From: Methylobacterium mesophilicum SR1.6/6
GTDB taxonomy: Bacteria > Pseudomonadota > Alphaproteobacteria > Rhizobiales > Beijerinckiaceae
DNA length: 64,000 bases
Direction of reading: 5' to 3'
NCBI RefSeq assembly: GCF_000364445.2
Contig: NZ_CP043538.1
Span: 1,557,612 to 1,621,611 of the forward strand
The stretch's first letter is position 1. Each line of letters begins with the position of its first letter. Shown here one piece after another: positions 46,971 through 55,377 of this stretch. Under the pieces are notes generated by a model. That model searched no databases. It was given only the letters and a program-made list of their open reading frames with translations, and was not told where the DNA came from. Both the position numbers and the translations under genes were made by a program.

Positions 46971-47524
46971 GGATCGTCGGCGGTGCGTGGCGCGGTCGCA
47001 AGCTCGCGACGCCGCATACCGATGCGATCCGGCCGACCTCTGATCGCCTCCGCGAATCGCTCTTCAACGTGCTGGCGCATGCCTACGAGGGGGCCGTAGC
47101 CAACGCCCGGGTGCTGGACCTTTTCGCCGGCACCGGAGCCCTGGGGTTCGAAGCGCTGTCCCGGGGCGCCGCCTACGCGCTGCTGGTCGATGAGGGAGCC
47201 GAAGCCCGCGCGGTGATTCGTTCGAATATCGAGATGCTCGGTGCCGAGGGGATGACGCGGCTGTTCCGCCGCGACGCGACGCGCCTCGGGCCAGCCGGGA
47301 CCGCCGGCCGGTTCTCCCTCGTGTTCTGCGATCCGCCGTACCAGCGCGATCTGGCGCCGCGGGCTCTGGCGAGTGCGGCCGCGGGCGATTGGCTCGCCGC
47401 GGGTGCCCTCGTGATCGTCGAGGAATCCGAGGTCGTGCGACTGGCGTGGCCGGCGGGCTTCACCGAGCTGGAGCGCCGCGTCTACGGCGACACGGCCGTG
47501 GCACTCGCCCGTTTCGCCGGCTGA
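46967..47524 (+). CDS. rsmD: 16S rRNA (guanine966-N2)-methyltransferase RsmD
   Basis: RsmD methylates G966 of 16S rRNA in assembling small subunits. The 185-residue product shows MRIVGGAWRGRKLATP and RPTSDRLRESLFNVLAH at the N-terminus. SAM motif LDLFAGTGALGFEALSRGA and the catalytic FCDPPYQ motif follow. The ATG overlaps the rluB stop (ATGA), giving an rluB-rsmD coupled pair. It converges with the cupin gene, 7 bases apart. Confidence 0.95.
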   Translation: MRIVGGAWRGRKLATPHTDAIRPTSDRLRESLFNVLAHAYEGAVANARVLDLFAGTGALGFEALSRGAAYALLVDEGAEARAVIRSNIEMLGAEGMTRLFRRDATRLGPAGTAGRFSLVFCDPPYQRDLAPRALASAAAGDWLAAGALVIVEESEVVRLAWPAGFTELERRVYGDTAVALARFAG

Positions 47525-47531
47525 TCGGCGC

Positions 47532-47885
47532 CTAGACCGCCTGCGGGATCTGCACCTGCGGGCCGAAATGGATCGCGAGCCACACCGTCGGCGTATCCGT
47601 TCGCTCGACACGATGGCGGCGATGCGGTTCGATCAAGACGGAATCGCCTGCACTCAACCGCCGCGGCACCGGCTCATCGACGAAGCGCAGGTCCGCCGAG
47701 CCGGCAAGGACCGCGACCCATTCTGCGTGCGGCTGATCGTAATGAAACCCCCGCGGACTCGCTTGTCCGCACGAGACGATGCGCTCGACGCGCAGGCCCG
47801 GCACCGCGACGAGCACCGTGACGACCTCATCCGGCGAATCGACCGGTACGTCCTTGAACAGGTTTACGAGATTCGTCGGATCGAT
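47532..47885 (-). CDS. Cupin-domain protein, apparent ATC start codon
   Basis: The cupin barrel is visible as ERIVSCGQASPRGFHYDQPHAEWVAVLAGSADLRF and AGDSVLIEPHRRHRVERT, read in pieces. The histidines in FHYDQPHAEW and PHRRH could bind a metal. The first conventional start (GTG at 47816) would cut off 23 residues that look genuine (DPTNLVNLFKDVPVDSPDEVV). No ATG, GTG or TTG exists upstream in frame. An AGGAGG at 47896-47891 lies 5 bases before an ATC at 47885, which I take as the likely start. It follows the XRE regulator gene by 25 bases. Function is unknown. Confidence 0.65.
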   Translation of the reverse strand: MDPTNLVNLFKDVPVDSPDEVVTVLVAVPGLRVERIVSCGQASPRGFHYDQPHAEWVAVLAGSADLRFVDEPVPRRLSAGDSVLIEPHRRHRVERTDTPTVWLAIHFGPQVQIPQAV

Positions 47886-47910
47886 GGCGGCCTCCTGTCG
47901 GGCGCGACCT

Positions 47911-48330
47911 TCAGGCGTCCACGGACGCTGCCCCCGACGCGCGCGCCTGCGCCAGCCGCGATGCGGACTTCACCAGGGCCAGGACGTCGCGGCGCATCTG
48001 ATCGTCCGTGATCTGGTTATAGGCGCGCAGAAGTTCGAGCGCGCCGGTGAGGCGAAGGAGGGCCGGCCCGTTCTCCGTGCCGGTCTCCGGCTCGGGTTCG
48101 AAGAAGCTGGAGACCGGCACCCCAAGCCGTTCGGCGATCGCCTGCAGGCGCCCGGCGCCGACGCGATTCTTGCCGGTCTCGTACTTCTGCACCTGCTGGA
48201 AGCTCACGCCGAGCGCGCTGGCGAGGGCGGACTGGCTCAGCCCGTTGGCGGCACGCAGGAACGCGATGCGGCTGCCGACCCCGTGATCGATCGCTGTGGT
48301 CTGCTTCGGCTTGGGGGTTGGATTGGCCAT
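47911..48330 (-). CDS. XRE-family helix-turn-helix regulator
   Basis: The 139-residue protein has an N-terminal HTH (GSRIAFLRAANGLSQSALASALGVSFQQVQKYETGKNRVGAGRL in pieces, about residues 18-60) and a C-terminal helical part. This is the small XRE type common in alphaproteobacteria. The ATG at 48330 is the family start. It precedes the cupin gene, making a regulator-cupin pair that might sense a ligand, but the cupin is a separate protein. Confidence 0.88.
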   Translation of the reverse strand: MANPTPKPKQTTAIDHGVGSRIAFLRAANGLSQSALASALGVSFQQVQKYETGKNRVGAGRLQAIAERLGVPVSSFFEPEPETGTENGPALLRLTGALELLRAYNQITDDQMRRDVLALVKSASRLAQARASGAASVDA

Positions 48331-48709
48331 GGAAAGTCGTCCGACAGTCATCTCAGTAGTTTGCCCAGCCTGGCCGCCGCGTCGGCCGCGAAACGCCACC
48401 CGCGGGCTCGATCACGCACAGTCAAGCTTTCGGCGCGCCGTGGTTGATGCCACAGTCGATGACTGCGCGCAATAAATGGTTACGTTCGAAAGTTTGCGAT
48501 CATCAGCACAGCCTCGCTGTGCGTCGGGGAACGTTCCGGAATTTACTCGCACAACAGCAAACAATCAGCAGGAAAATGTAAAACGAAATCCGGAGATCTG
48601 CGATCGAAGACTCGAATTAACTGTCGGAATATGTGGCCCTTGGCCGAGGTGCGCGGCCCGGCCTCTCCGGCCCCGGGGCGCGATCCAGACCGCGTCCCGC
48701 ACGGGTCGC
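48331..48709. other. 379-base gene-free stretch with AT-rich segment and hairpin
   Basis: No coding frame here looks real. The part from 48460 to 48620 is unusually AT-rich for this DNA. It holds a 7-bp perfect hairpin (GCACAGC at 48506-48512, CTC loop, GCTGTGC at 48516-48522) and the palindrome GGAACGTTCC (48528-48537). It would hold the xre promoter and the 3' end of the hydrolase transcript. A small RNA cannot be excluded. Confidence 0.4.
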
Positions 48710-49651
48710 TCAGGCGGCGGGTCCCAGCCAGTCCGTGACGATGGCGAGCTGGGCTTCGTCGAGCAGCGCCGGGGCGTGACCGCATTCGGGGATCTCGACG
48801 CGCCGCGTCGGCGGGCCCCGCCGGGTCATCTCGTCGGCGGTCGAGGACAGGAGCAGGTCCGAATGCGCGCCGCGCAGCAGGAGGACCGGGCAGGTGATCG
48901 CATCCCAGTCCCGCCACATGCTGACGCTGTAGACCCGGCCGGGTCGGAAGGCGTCACCGATGCCGGGATCGTAGTGCGGGCGCCAGCCACCGTTCGGCTC
49001 GCGGAAGAAGCTGTGCTTGGCGATGTGACGCCACTGCTCGTCGGTGAGGGGCCCGAACGGGGCCAGCACGGTCCGCAGGCGCGACTCGCCCGATGCGAGG
49101 TTGTGGTGCAGCCGCGGTGCGTCGCGCAGGCGCGAGCCGATATGGCGGATCGGGGCCCAGGGCAGGAACGGGCCGATGTCGTTGATCACCATGCGGCGGA
49201 TCGGCGTGTTCGCCGAGGCGGCCAGAACCATGCCGGTCAGCCCGCCGAGGGATGTGCCGACCCAGTCGATCTTGCCGGCGAGGCGCAGGTGCGCGATCAG
49301 CGCCGCCATGTCGGCCGCGTATTGGGGCAAACCGTAGAGTTCCGGATCCTTGAGCCAGCCGCTCAGGCCGCGCCCGGCCAGGTCCGGGCAGACGACCCGG
49401 TATCCCATCTTGGCGAGGCGATAACCCAGCGCATCGAAATCGCGACCCTGGCGGCTCAGGCCGTGGACGCAGACGACCACGTGCGGGCTCTCCGGGTCGC
49501 CCCACTCGACGTAGGCGATGCGGTGGAAATCGTGCGGGGCGTAGGCCCAGAAGTGGCCGGTCCGGAACGGCACGTCGGCCTCGCTGAGGTCGTCGAGCCG
49601 CGGCATCGCCGCATCCGCCGCCGCGACCTGCCCCGCCGAGGGGGCGCTCAC
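48710..49651 (-). CDS. Alpha/beta-hydrolase
   Basis: The 313-residue protein has the alpha/beta-hydrolase core: VVVCVHGLSRQGRDFDAL (oxyanion HG), the nucleophile in VGTSLGGLTGMVLA, the acid near LLLRGAHSDLLL and the histidine in PECGHAPALL. No signal peptide is seen, so it is cytoplasmic. The GTG start overlaps the stop of the upstream phasin gene, which suggests translational coupling with it. A link to polyhydroxyalkanoate (PHA) granules, for example as a depolymerase or thioesterase, is therefore possible, but the sequence alone does not show the substrate. Confidence 0.85.
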   Translation of the reverse strand: MSAPSAGQVAAADAAMPRLDDLSEADVPFRTGHFWAYAPHDFHRIAYVEWGDPESPHVVVCVHGLSRQGRDFDALGYRLAKMGYRVVCPDLAGRGLSGWLKDPELYGLPQYAADMAALIAHLRLAGKIDWVGTSLGGLTGMVLAASANTPIRRMVINDIGPFLPWAPIRHIGSRLRDAPRLHHNLASGESRLRTVLAPFGPLTDEQWRHIAKHSFFREPNGGWRPHYDPGIGDAFRPGRVYSVSMWRDWDAITCPVLLLRGAHSDLLLSSTADEMTRRGPPTRRVEIPECGHAPALLDEAQLAIVTDWLGPAA

Positions 49652-50202
49652 GGTTTCTCGTTGCGGGCGGCGGCCTCGCGGGCGAGCCGGCTGGTGGTCT
49701 GGTGGAGATCGACCATCTGTTCGGTGAGCCGGCGCGACTGCTCCTGAAGGAAGGCAAGGTTCAGCGTCGCGGCTTCCCGGGCGTCGGTCGCCTTCGCGAC
49801 ACGTTCCGCGAAATCCAGGTTGGCGCGGATGTTGGTGTCTGCGGCGATCAGCACCCGGTGGCCGATCTCGCGCATCGCCGCCATGGCGTGGGAGGCGTTG
49901 TCCTCGAAGGCGTTGTAGAGCCGGGCGCCGGCAGCGTCCCACTGCTCGCGCATCCGGCGGGCACCGGCCACGTTGCTGTCGGTCAGCTGGTGCGCGGTCT
50001 CGCGGCTGGAGCCCATCACCGAACGCCAGCCCTCGAAGGTCTGCGCCATCGAGGTCTCGAAGGCGTTGAGCGCCATCTCGCCGGCCTCGGCGAAGCGCTC
50101 GTAGGCATCCCGTGCCCGGGCCACGCCGCTTTCCGCCGCGGCACGCCCGGCCTGGGTCGAGACCGCCGGCAGGTTGTCGTTTCCCACTGTCGTCCCCCGC
50201 AT
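49648..50202 (-). CDS. Phasin-family granule-associated protein
   Basis: The 184-residue protein is almost entirely helical. It has the phasin pattern ARDAYERFAEAGEMALNAFETSMAQTFEGWRSV and a C-terminal heptad-rich part (TLNLAFLQEQSRRLTEQMVDL). Phasins coat PHA granules and control their size and number. The start is uncertain: ATG at 50202, GTG at 50187 or a further upstream codon. It is divergent from an acyl-CoA synthetase gene across about 200 bases and coupled to a downstream hydrolase gene. Confidence 0.83.
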   Translation of the reverse strand: MRGTTVGNDNLPAVSTQAGRAAAESGVARARDAYERFAEAGEMALNAFETSMAQTFEGWRSVMGSSRETAHQLTDSNVAGARRMREQWDAAGARLYNAFEDNASHAMAAMREIGHRVLIAADTNIRANLDFAERVAKATDAREAATLNLAFLQEQSRRLTEQMVDLHQTTSRLAREAAARNEKP

Positions 50203-50406
50203 CTCGTCCGTCGCGGCGCCTTGCCCGGCGCCGTGGTCCACAGATGGCCTTCCGCCAGGGCGATCCTGCCGTCAACTCTGCGTCGTGACAGAAACCGGTC
50301 CCGGTGAGGCGCCCGGCAGCGGCGGCGATTGACAGCCGGGGCCGCGGCGAAATCTCTGTCCCGCGGAGCGAACGCCACGCCCGCCGCCCGCTCAGAAGGC
50401 TGCACG

Positions 50407-52068
50407 ATGACGGAGACCCTTCAGACGCCCGATCCTCCGGACGGGACCGCCCGGCATCGATTCGAGGCCGGACTCCACCGGAGGCTCGCCAATTACGTGC
50501 CCCTGACGCCGGCGAGCCTGCTGGCCCGGGCCGCCGCCGCGGTCGGCGCGCGGGTCGCGGTGATCGACGGCGACCGGCATCTCACCTACGCGGACCTTTA
50601 CGCAAGGTGTCGCCGCCTCGCCTCGGCGCTGGCGGCCCGCGGGATCGAAACCCTCGACACGGTCGCCATCCTCGCCCCGAACGTGCCCGAGATGATCGAG
50701 GCGCATTTCGGCGTGCCGATGCTGGGCGCCGTGCTCAATCCGCTGAACACCCGCCTCGATCCGGCGACCATCGCCTTCTCGCTGGCCCATGGCGGCGCCC
50801 GGGTACTGATCGTCGAGGCCGAATGCGCGCCGCTGGCGGCGCAGGCCCTCGCCGACCTTGCGCAGCCGATCCTGGTGGTGGCGATCGGCGAGACCGGCAT
50901 CCCCGGCGCGGTTTCCTACGAGGCCCTGCTCGATTCCGGCGACCCGGACTATGCCTGGGCCGGCCCGGCGGACGAGTGGCAGTCGCTCTGCCTGCTCTAC
51001 ACCTCCGGCACGACCGGCGATCCCAAGGGCGCGGTCTACAGCCATCGCGGCGCCTATCTCCAGGCGCTCGGCAACGCGGTGACCTTCGGGCTGACGGCCG
51101 AGAGCGTGTATCTCTGGACGCTGCCGATGTTCCATTGCAGCGGCTGGTCCTATCCCTGGGCGAGCGTCGCGGCCTGCGCGACCCAGGTCTGCCTGCGCAA
51201 GGTCGAGCCGGCCGCGATCTTCCGGCTGATCGCCGCGCACGGCGTCACGCATCTCTGCGGCGCCCCGATCGTGCTCTCGATGATCGCCCACGCGCCCGCC
51301 GCCGATCGGGTCGCCTTCCCGCAGCGGGTGCGCTGCGCGGTCGGCGGGGCGGCGCCGTCCTCGACGATCATCCGCACGATGGAGGAGCTGGGCTTTCAGG
51401 TGACGCATCTCTACGGCGCCACCGAGAGCTACGGCCCGGCGACGGTCTGCCTGGCGCAGCCGGACTGGGCTGCGCTGACCGATGCGGACCGCTACGCCCG
51501 CATGGCCCGGCAAGGCGTGCCGCTGGCGACCCTCGAAGCGGTGTCGGTGGTCGATCCGGCGACCGACGCGCCTGTGGCCCGGGACGGCACGGCGGTCGGC
51601 GAGATTCTCCTGCGCGGCAACACGGTGATGAAGGGCTACCTGGGCAATCCCGATGCCACCGACCGGGCGCTCTCCGGCGGCTGGTACCGGACCGGCGACC
51701 TCGCCGTCTGGCACCCGGACGGCTCCGTCGAGATCAAGGATCGCTCGAAAGACATCATCATCTCGGGCGGCGAGAATATTTCCAGCCTGGAGGTGGAGGA
51801 GGTGCTGATGCGCCACCCCGCCGTGATGCTGGCCGCCGTGGTGGCGCGGCCGGACTCGACCTGGGGTGAGAGTCCGTGCGCCTTCCTGGAGGTCAAGCCC
51901 GGGGCCGACGCGCCGAGCGATCAGGACGTGATCGCCTTCTGCCGCGCGCACATGGCCCGGTTCAAGGTGCCGAAGATGGTCGTGTTCGGCCCCCTGCCGA
52001 AGACCTCGACGGGCAAGATCCAGAAGTTCGTGCTGCGCGATCAGGCGCGAGACCTGCCATCGTCCTGA
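50407..52068 (+). CDS. Acyl-CoA synthetase (AMP-forming), LvaE-like by context
   Basis: The 553-residue enzyme activates a carboxylic acid to its CoA thioester. It shows the P-loop LLYTSGTTGDPKG (about residues 197-210), YGATES, GWYRTGDLAVWHPDG and the catalytic lysine in KTSTGKIQK (K537). This set is typical of medium-chain fatty acyl-CoA ligases. The ATG at 50407 is the family start. Its 3' end overlaps the convergent DUF6285 gene by 28 bases. In this context it likely supplies the acyl-CoA substrate for the neighbouring kinase/dehydrogenase cluster; substrate specificity is inferred only. Confidence 0.9.
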   Translation: MTETLQTPDPPDGTARHRFEAGLHRRLANYVPLTPASLLARAAAAVGARVAVIDGDRHLTYADLYARCRRLASALAARGIETLDTVAILAPNVPEMIEAHFGVPMLGAVLNPLNTRLDPATIAFSLAHGGARVLIVEAECAPLAAQALADLAQPILVVAIGETGIPGAVSYEALLDSGDPDYAWAGPADEWQSLCLLYTSGTTGDPKGAVYSHRGAYLQALGNAVTFGLTAESVYLWTLPMFHCSGWSYPWASVAACATQVCLRKVEPAAIFRLIAAHGVTHLCGAPIVLSMIAHAPAADRVAFPQRVRCAVGGAAPSSTIIRTMEELGFQVTHLYGATESYGPATVCLAQPDWAALTDADRYARMARQGVPLATLEAVSVVDPATDAPVARDGTAVGEILLRGNTVMKGYLGNPDATDRALSGGWYRTGDLAVWHPDGSVEIKDRSKDIIISGGENISSLEVEEVLMRHPAVMLAAVVARPDSTWGESPCAFLEVKPGADAPSDQDVIAFCRAHMARFKVPKMVVFGPLPKTSTGKIQKFVLRDQARDLPSS

Positions 52069-52394
52069 GCTGCGGCGGAGGGCGCGGCCGGCTTCCAGAT
52101 CTGCGCAGCGACGTCTGCGGCCGCGCTCAGGGCGGCGTGCAGGTCGGGATCGGCGTCCCGTGCGCCGGAGCGGATCGCTTCCACGAGATCCGCGGCGGAC
52201 TGGCCGGCGAGGACGCGCTCGGTCGTCCCGCGCTGTCGATCGCCCTCGGCGATCTCGCGGGCCGCGATCCCGATCGCGTTGGCCACCATCAGCGCGACGT
52301 AGCGCGGGCGGCCGGTGAGGCCGGGAACCACCTCCTCGGTCAGCGCCCGGCGGGCCGCGTCGAGGAGGTCGGCGCCGGATGGCTCGTCCCGCAT
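52041..52394 (-). CDS. DUF6285-type small protein, LvaB-like by position
   Basis: The 117-residue protein is helical (DLLDAARRALTEEVVPGL, YVALMVANAIGIAAREIAEG) and has no enzymatic motif. It lies two bases downstream of the phosphotransferase gene, so the two should be made together. In the P. putida levulinate operon the small protein LvaB occupies the same place and is needed for the kinase LvaA. I infer an equivalent partner role here; the family assignment as DUF6285 is from memory of the pattern and not searched. It overlaps the 3' end of the acyl-CoA synthetase gene. Confidence 0.7.
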   Translation of the reverse strand: MRDEPSGADLLDAARRALTEEVVPGLTGRPRYVALMVANAIGIAAREIAEGDRQRGTTERVLAGQSAADLVEAIRSGARDADPDLHAALSAAADVAAQIWKPAAPSAAAQDDGRSRA

Positions 52395-52396
52395 GC

Positions 52397-53410
52397 TCAG
52401 CTCCAGGCTCCGGGGGCGGTCGCCCGCAGGATGGTCCGTTCCAGATCGGGCACCATCCGGCCGGTCAGCGCCAGCTCCAGCGAGAACTCGCGGCCGGAGA
52501 CGTGGCGGGCGCCCTGCTCCAGGGCGATCACCGCCCAGCGGACATGCGCCATCACCTCCCAGTAGGCGACGCGCTCCGGATCGACGGCGCGCCCGCCGGC
52601 CTCGGTGTAGCCGCGGTAGAAGGCGGCGCGGGACCCGATGCCGCCGGCCTCCAGATCGGTTCGGCCGAACCGCCAGCAGGCGGCGCAGAACCAGCCGAGA
52701 TCCTGCGCGGGGTCACCCCAGCCGGCGAATTCCCAATCGAGCACCGCGGTGAGGCCGGTGCCGTCGACCATGTAGTTCCCGGTGCGGAAATCCCGATGGA
52801 CGAGGGTCGGAACCGGGCAGTCGGGGGCGCGAACCTCGCCCCAGCGCAGGCCCCACTCGATCGCCGGTCGCCGCGCCCCGATCCCGTCGAGGCACGCGCG
52901 CAGCCGGGCGATCTCGGCGCGGGCGGGATCCGGTTCGGGCGCGCCCAGAAAGGCCAGGGCGGCGGGCACCGGCTCCCGAACGTCGAGAGTCCGGTGGATT
53001 CGCGCGAGCTCGCGTCCCAGGTCCGCCGTCAGGAGCTCCCGGTCGCCGCCAAGGCCGAGGTCCTTGGCGATGCGCGGCCCAAGGCCCACGCCCTCGACCA
53101 GACCCATCAGCGCGAAGGGCGCGCCGGCGACCGCCGGATCCGCGCAGAAGCCGACCGGTTCGGGCACCCGCACACCCGCGCGCCAGACCGCTTCGAGGAT
53201 TCGGAACTCCTCCGCCCGCGAACGGCTCGACGCGATGGTGGCGGCGGCGTCCATTCGCAGGACGAAGGCGCGCACCTCGTTTCCAAGACGGCAGCGGACC
53301 AGCCGGTTTTCCTGGATCGAACCGCCCCCGAGCGGGCGAACCTCCGCGATGGAGAGGTCCGGACAGTCGAGATGACTGGCCAGCCACGCGCGCAGCCGTT
53401 CCTGATCCAT
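52397..53410 (-). CDS. Phosphotransferase (APH-family kinase), LvaA/ACAD10-like by context
   Basis: The 337-residue protein has the aminoglycoside-phosphotransferase/choline-kinase fold. It shows a glycine-rich region near 28-35 (LGGGSIQENRL), the catalytic loop HRDFRTGN (H205, D207, N212) and a metal-binding aspartate in LDWEFAGWGDPAQDLGWF (D225). In P. putida LvaA and in the kinase part of human ACAD10/11, this fold phosphorylates the 4-hydroxy group of acyl-CoAs. An antibiotic-resistance role is unlikely here because it sits in an acyl-CoA operon, 3 bases after the SDR gene and 2 before the LvaB-like gene. Confidence 0.85.
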   Translation of the reverse strand: MDQERLRAWLASHLDCPDLSIAEVRPLGGGSIQENRLVRCRLGNEVRAFVLRMDAAATIASSRSRAEEFRILEAVWRAGVRVPEPVGFCADPAVAGAPFALMGLVEGVGLGPRIAKDLGLGGDRELLTADLGRELARIHRTLDVREPVPAALAFLGAPEPDPARAEIARLRACLDGIGARRPAIEWGLRWGEVRAPDCPVPTLVHRDFRTGNYMVDGTGLTAVLDWEFAGWGDPAQDLGWFCAACWRFGRTDLEAGGIGSRAAFYRGYTEAGGRAVDPERVAYWEVMAHVRWAVIALEQGARHVSGREFSLELALTGRMVPDLERTILRATAPGAWS

Positions 53411-53413
53411 CCG

Positions 53414-54181
53414 CTACAGGCCCGACACCAAGTGGCCGCCATCGACCGCGACGACGCTGCCGGTCATGTACGCCCCGGCATCGGAGGCGAGCAGCAGCAG
53501 CGGGCCGTCGAGTTCCGCCGCCTCGCCGAGTCGCCGCTGCGGCACGCGCTTGATCAGGGCCTTCCCGGCCTCGGATTCGAAGAAGGCGTCGTTGAGCTCG
53601 GTCTTGATGTAGCCGGGCGCCAGGGCGTTCACCCGGATCCTGTGGCGGGCCCATTCCAGCGCCAGGCTCTTGGTGAGCTGCACGACACCCGCCTTCGAGG
53701 CCGCGTAGGGCGCGAGCCCCCCGGTGACGCGCAGCCCCAGGATCGACGCAATGTTGACGATGCTGCCGCCGGTCCCGTGCCGGACCATGCGCTGTCCCGC
53801 GGCCTGCGCGACCAGCCAGACGCCCTTCAGGTTCGTGTCGAGTACCCCGTCCCAGTCCGCCTCCGTGAGGTCGAGGGCGGGCTTGGTGGCGGTGACGCCG
53901 GCATTGTTGACGAGCACCTGGACGGGACCGAAGCGCGTCTCGGCGGCGTCGAGCGCCCGCTCGATGCTGGCCGCATCGGTCACGTCCATGACCACCGCGT
54001 GGGCCTGCCCGCCTGCCTCGGCGATGCGGGCGACGGTCTCGGCGAGGGCGTCCGCCCGGCGCGCGCAGAGGGACAGGCGCGCCCCCGCCCGGGCCAAGGT
54101 TCCGGCGAAGTGGCGGCCGAGGCCGCTGGAGGCGCCGGTGACCAGAACGTGCCGGCCGGAAAGGTCGAAGAGATCGGCCAT
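53414..54181 (-). CDS. SDR-family oxidoreductase, LvaD-like by context
   Basis: The 255-residue protein is a classical short-chain dehydrogenase/reductase. It has TGASSGLG (15-22), NNAGV (92-96), catalytic N118, S146, Y159 and K163, and GSVVAVDGGHLVSGL at the end. It should reduce or oxidise a keto/hydroxy group on an acyl chain. In the levulinate pathway LvaD reduces the 4-keto group of levulinyl-CoA; an equivalent role is inferred here. It begins 1 base after the thiolase stop and ends 3 bases before the kinase gene. Confidence 0.9.
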   Translation of the reverse strand: MADLFDLSGRHVLVTGASSGLGRHFAGTLARAGARLSLCARRADALAETVARIAEAGGQAHAVVMDVTDAASIERALDAAETRFGPVQVLVNNAGVTATKPALDLTEADWDGVLDTNLKGVWLVAQAAGQRMVRHGTGGSIVNIASILGLRVTGGLAPYAASKAGVVQLTKSLALEWARHRIRVNALAPGYIKTELNDAFFESEAGKALIKRVPQRRLGEAAELDGPLLLLASDAGAYMTGSVVAVDGGHLVSGL

Positions 54182-54182
54182 C

Positions 54183-55361
54183 TCAGTGCAGCCGCTCGAC
54201 CGCCATGGCGATACCCTGGCCGCCGCCGATGCACATGGTCACCAGCCCGTAGCGGCCGCCGGTCCGGGCCAGTTCGTAGAGCGCCTTGACGGTGATGATC
54301 GCGCCGGTGGCGCCGATCGGGTGGCCGAGCGCGATGGCGCCGCCATTGGGGTTGACCCTGTCGGGATCGAGGTCGAGTTCGCGCGACACCGCGCAGGCCT
54401 GCGCCGCGAAGGCCTCGTTGGACTCGATGACGTCGAAATCCGCCGCCCGCAGGCCCGTCCGCTCCAGAAGGTGCTGCACCGCCGGGACAGGGCCCATCCC
54501 CATCTCGGAGGGATCCACGCCGGCATGGGCGTAGCCGACGATCCGGGCGAGCGGCGTGCGGCCGTCGCGCTCGGCCCGGCTCGCGCTCGACAGCACGAGG
54601 GCGGCGGCGCCGTCGTTGAGGCCCGAGGCGTTGCCGGCCGTCACGCTGCCGGTCCTGGAGAAGGCCGGGCGCAGCTTGCCGAGGTCCTCGGCGCTCGTGG
54701 CCTTCGGGTGCTCGTCGGTGTCGAACGCCACCGTCTCGCGCTTGCGTTGCACGTCGATCGGCAGGATCTGGTCGCGGAACCGGCCCTCGCGGATGGCCCG
54801 GGCGGCCCGCGCCTGGCTCTCGGCGGCGAAGGCATCCTGCTGGTCGCGGGAGATGCCGTAGCGCTCCGCCACGTTCTCCGCGGTGACGCCCATGTGGCCG
54901 TTGCCGAACGGGTCGCTCAGCGCGCCGAGCATGTAGTCGACCAGCACGGCATCGCCCATGCGCTGGCCGTTGCGCCCGACCTTCAGGAGGTGCGGCGCGC
55001 GGCTCATGCTCTCGGCGCCCCCTGCGACGGCCGTCTCGGCATCGCCGAGCAGGATCGACTGGGCGGCCGAGACGATGGCCTGCAGGCCGCTGCCGCAGAG
55101 GCGGTTGACCGTCATGGCCGGCACCTCCTTGGGTATGCCGCCCTCCATGGCGGCGACGCGGGCGATGTAGGCGTCCCGAGGCTCGGTGGGGATCACGCTG
55201 CCGAGGACCACGTGGCCGATCGCCTCCGGAGCCGTTCCGGCACGGCGCAGAGCCTCCGCCACGCACCTGGCCGCCAGCTCCGAGGGCGGGATCGCCGCCA
55301 GCGCGCCGCCGAAAGTGCCGATCGCGCTCCGCACCGCGCCGGTGATGACGACATCGGTCAT
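54183..55361 (-). CDS. Acetyl-CoA acetyltransferase (thiolase)
   Basis: The 392-residue thiolase has the acyl-accepting cysteine in [12 protein letters not shown] (C89), the GHPIGATGA histidine motif and the second cysteine in [10 protein letters not shown]. These enzymes either cleave 3-ketoacyl-CoA or condense acetyl-CoA. As the second gene of this acyl-CoA operon it probably does the final cleavage step, giving acetyl-CoA plus a shorter acyl-CoA. It is 16 bases after the acyl-CoA dehydrogenase gene and directly followed by the SDR gene. Confidence 0.93.
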   Translation of the reverse strand: MTDVVITGAVRSAIGTFGGALAAIPPSELAARCVAEALRRAGTAPEAIGHVVLGSVIPTEPRDAYIARVAAMEGGIPKEVPAMTVNRLCGSGLQAIVSAAQSILLGDAETAVAGGAESMSRAPHLLKVGRNGQRMGDAVLVDYMLGALSDPFGNGHMGVTAENVAERYGISRDQQDAFAAESQARAARAIREGRFRDQILPIDVQRKRETVAFDTDEHPKATSAEDLGKLRPAFSRTGSVTAGNASGLNDGAAALVLSSASRAERDGRTPLARIVGYAHAGVDPSEMGMGPVPAVQHLLERTGLRAADFDVIESNEAFAAQACAVSRELDLDPDRVNPNGGAIALGHPIGATGAIITVKALYELARTGGRYGLVTMCIGGGQGIAMAVERLH

Positions 55362-55377
55362 GCTCGGAACTCCTCGC

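Noticed and set aside
52397..53410. Aminoglycoside-resistance function for the phosphotransferase
   Set aside because: The fold is shared, but tight linkage with acyl-CoA genes and the LvaB-like gene supports an acyl-CoA kinase role.
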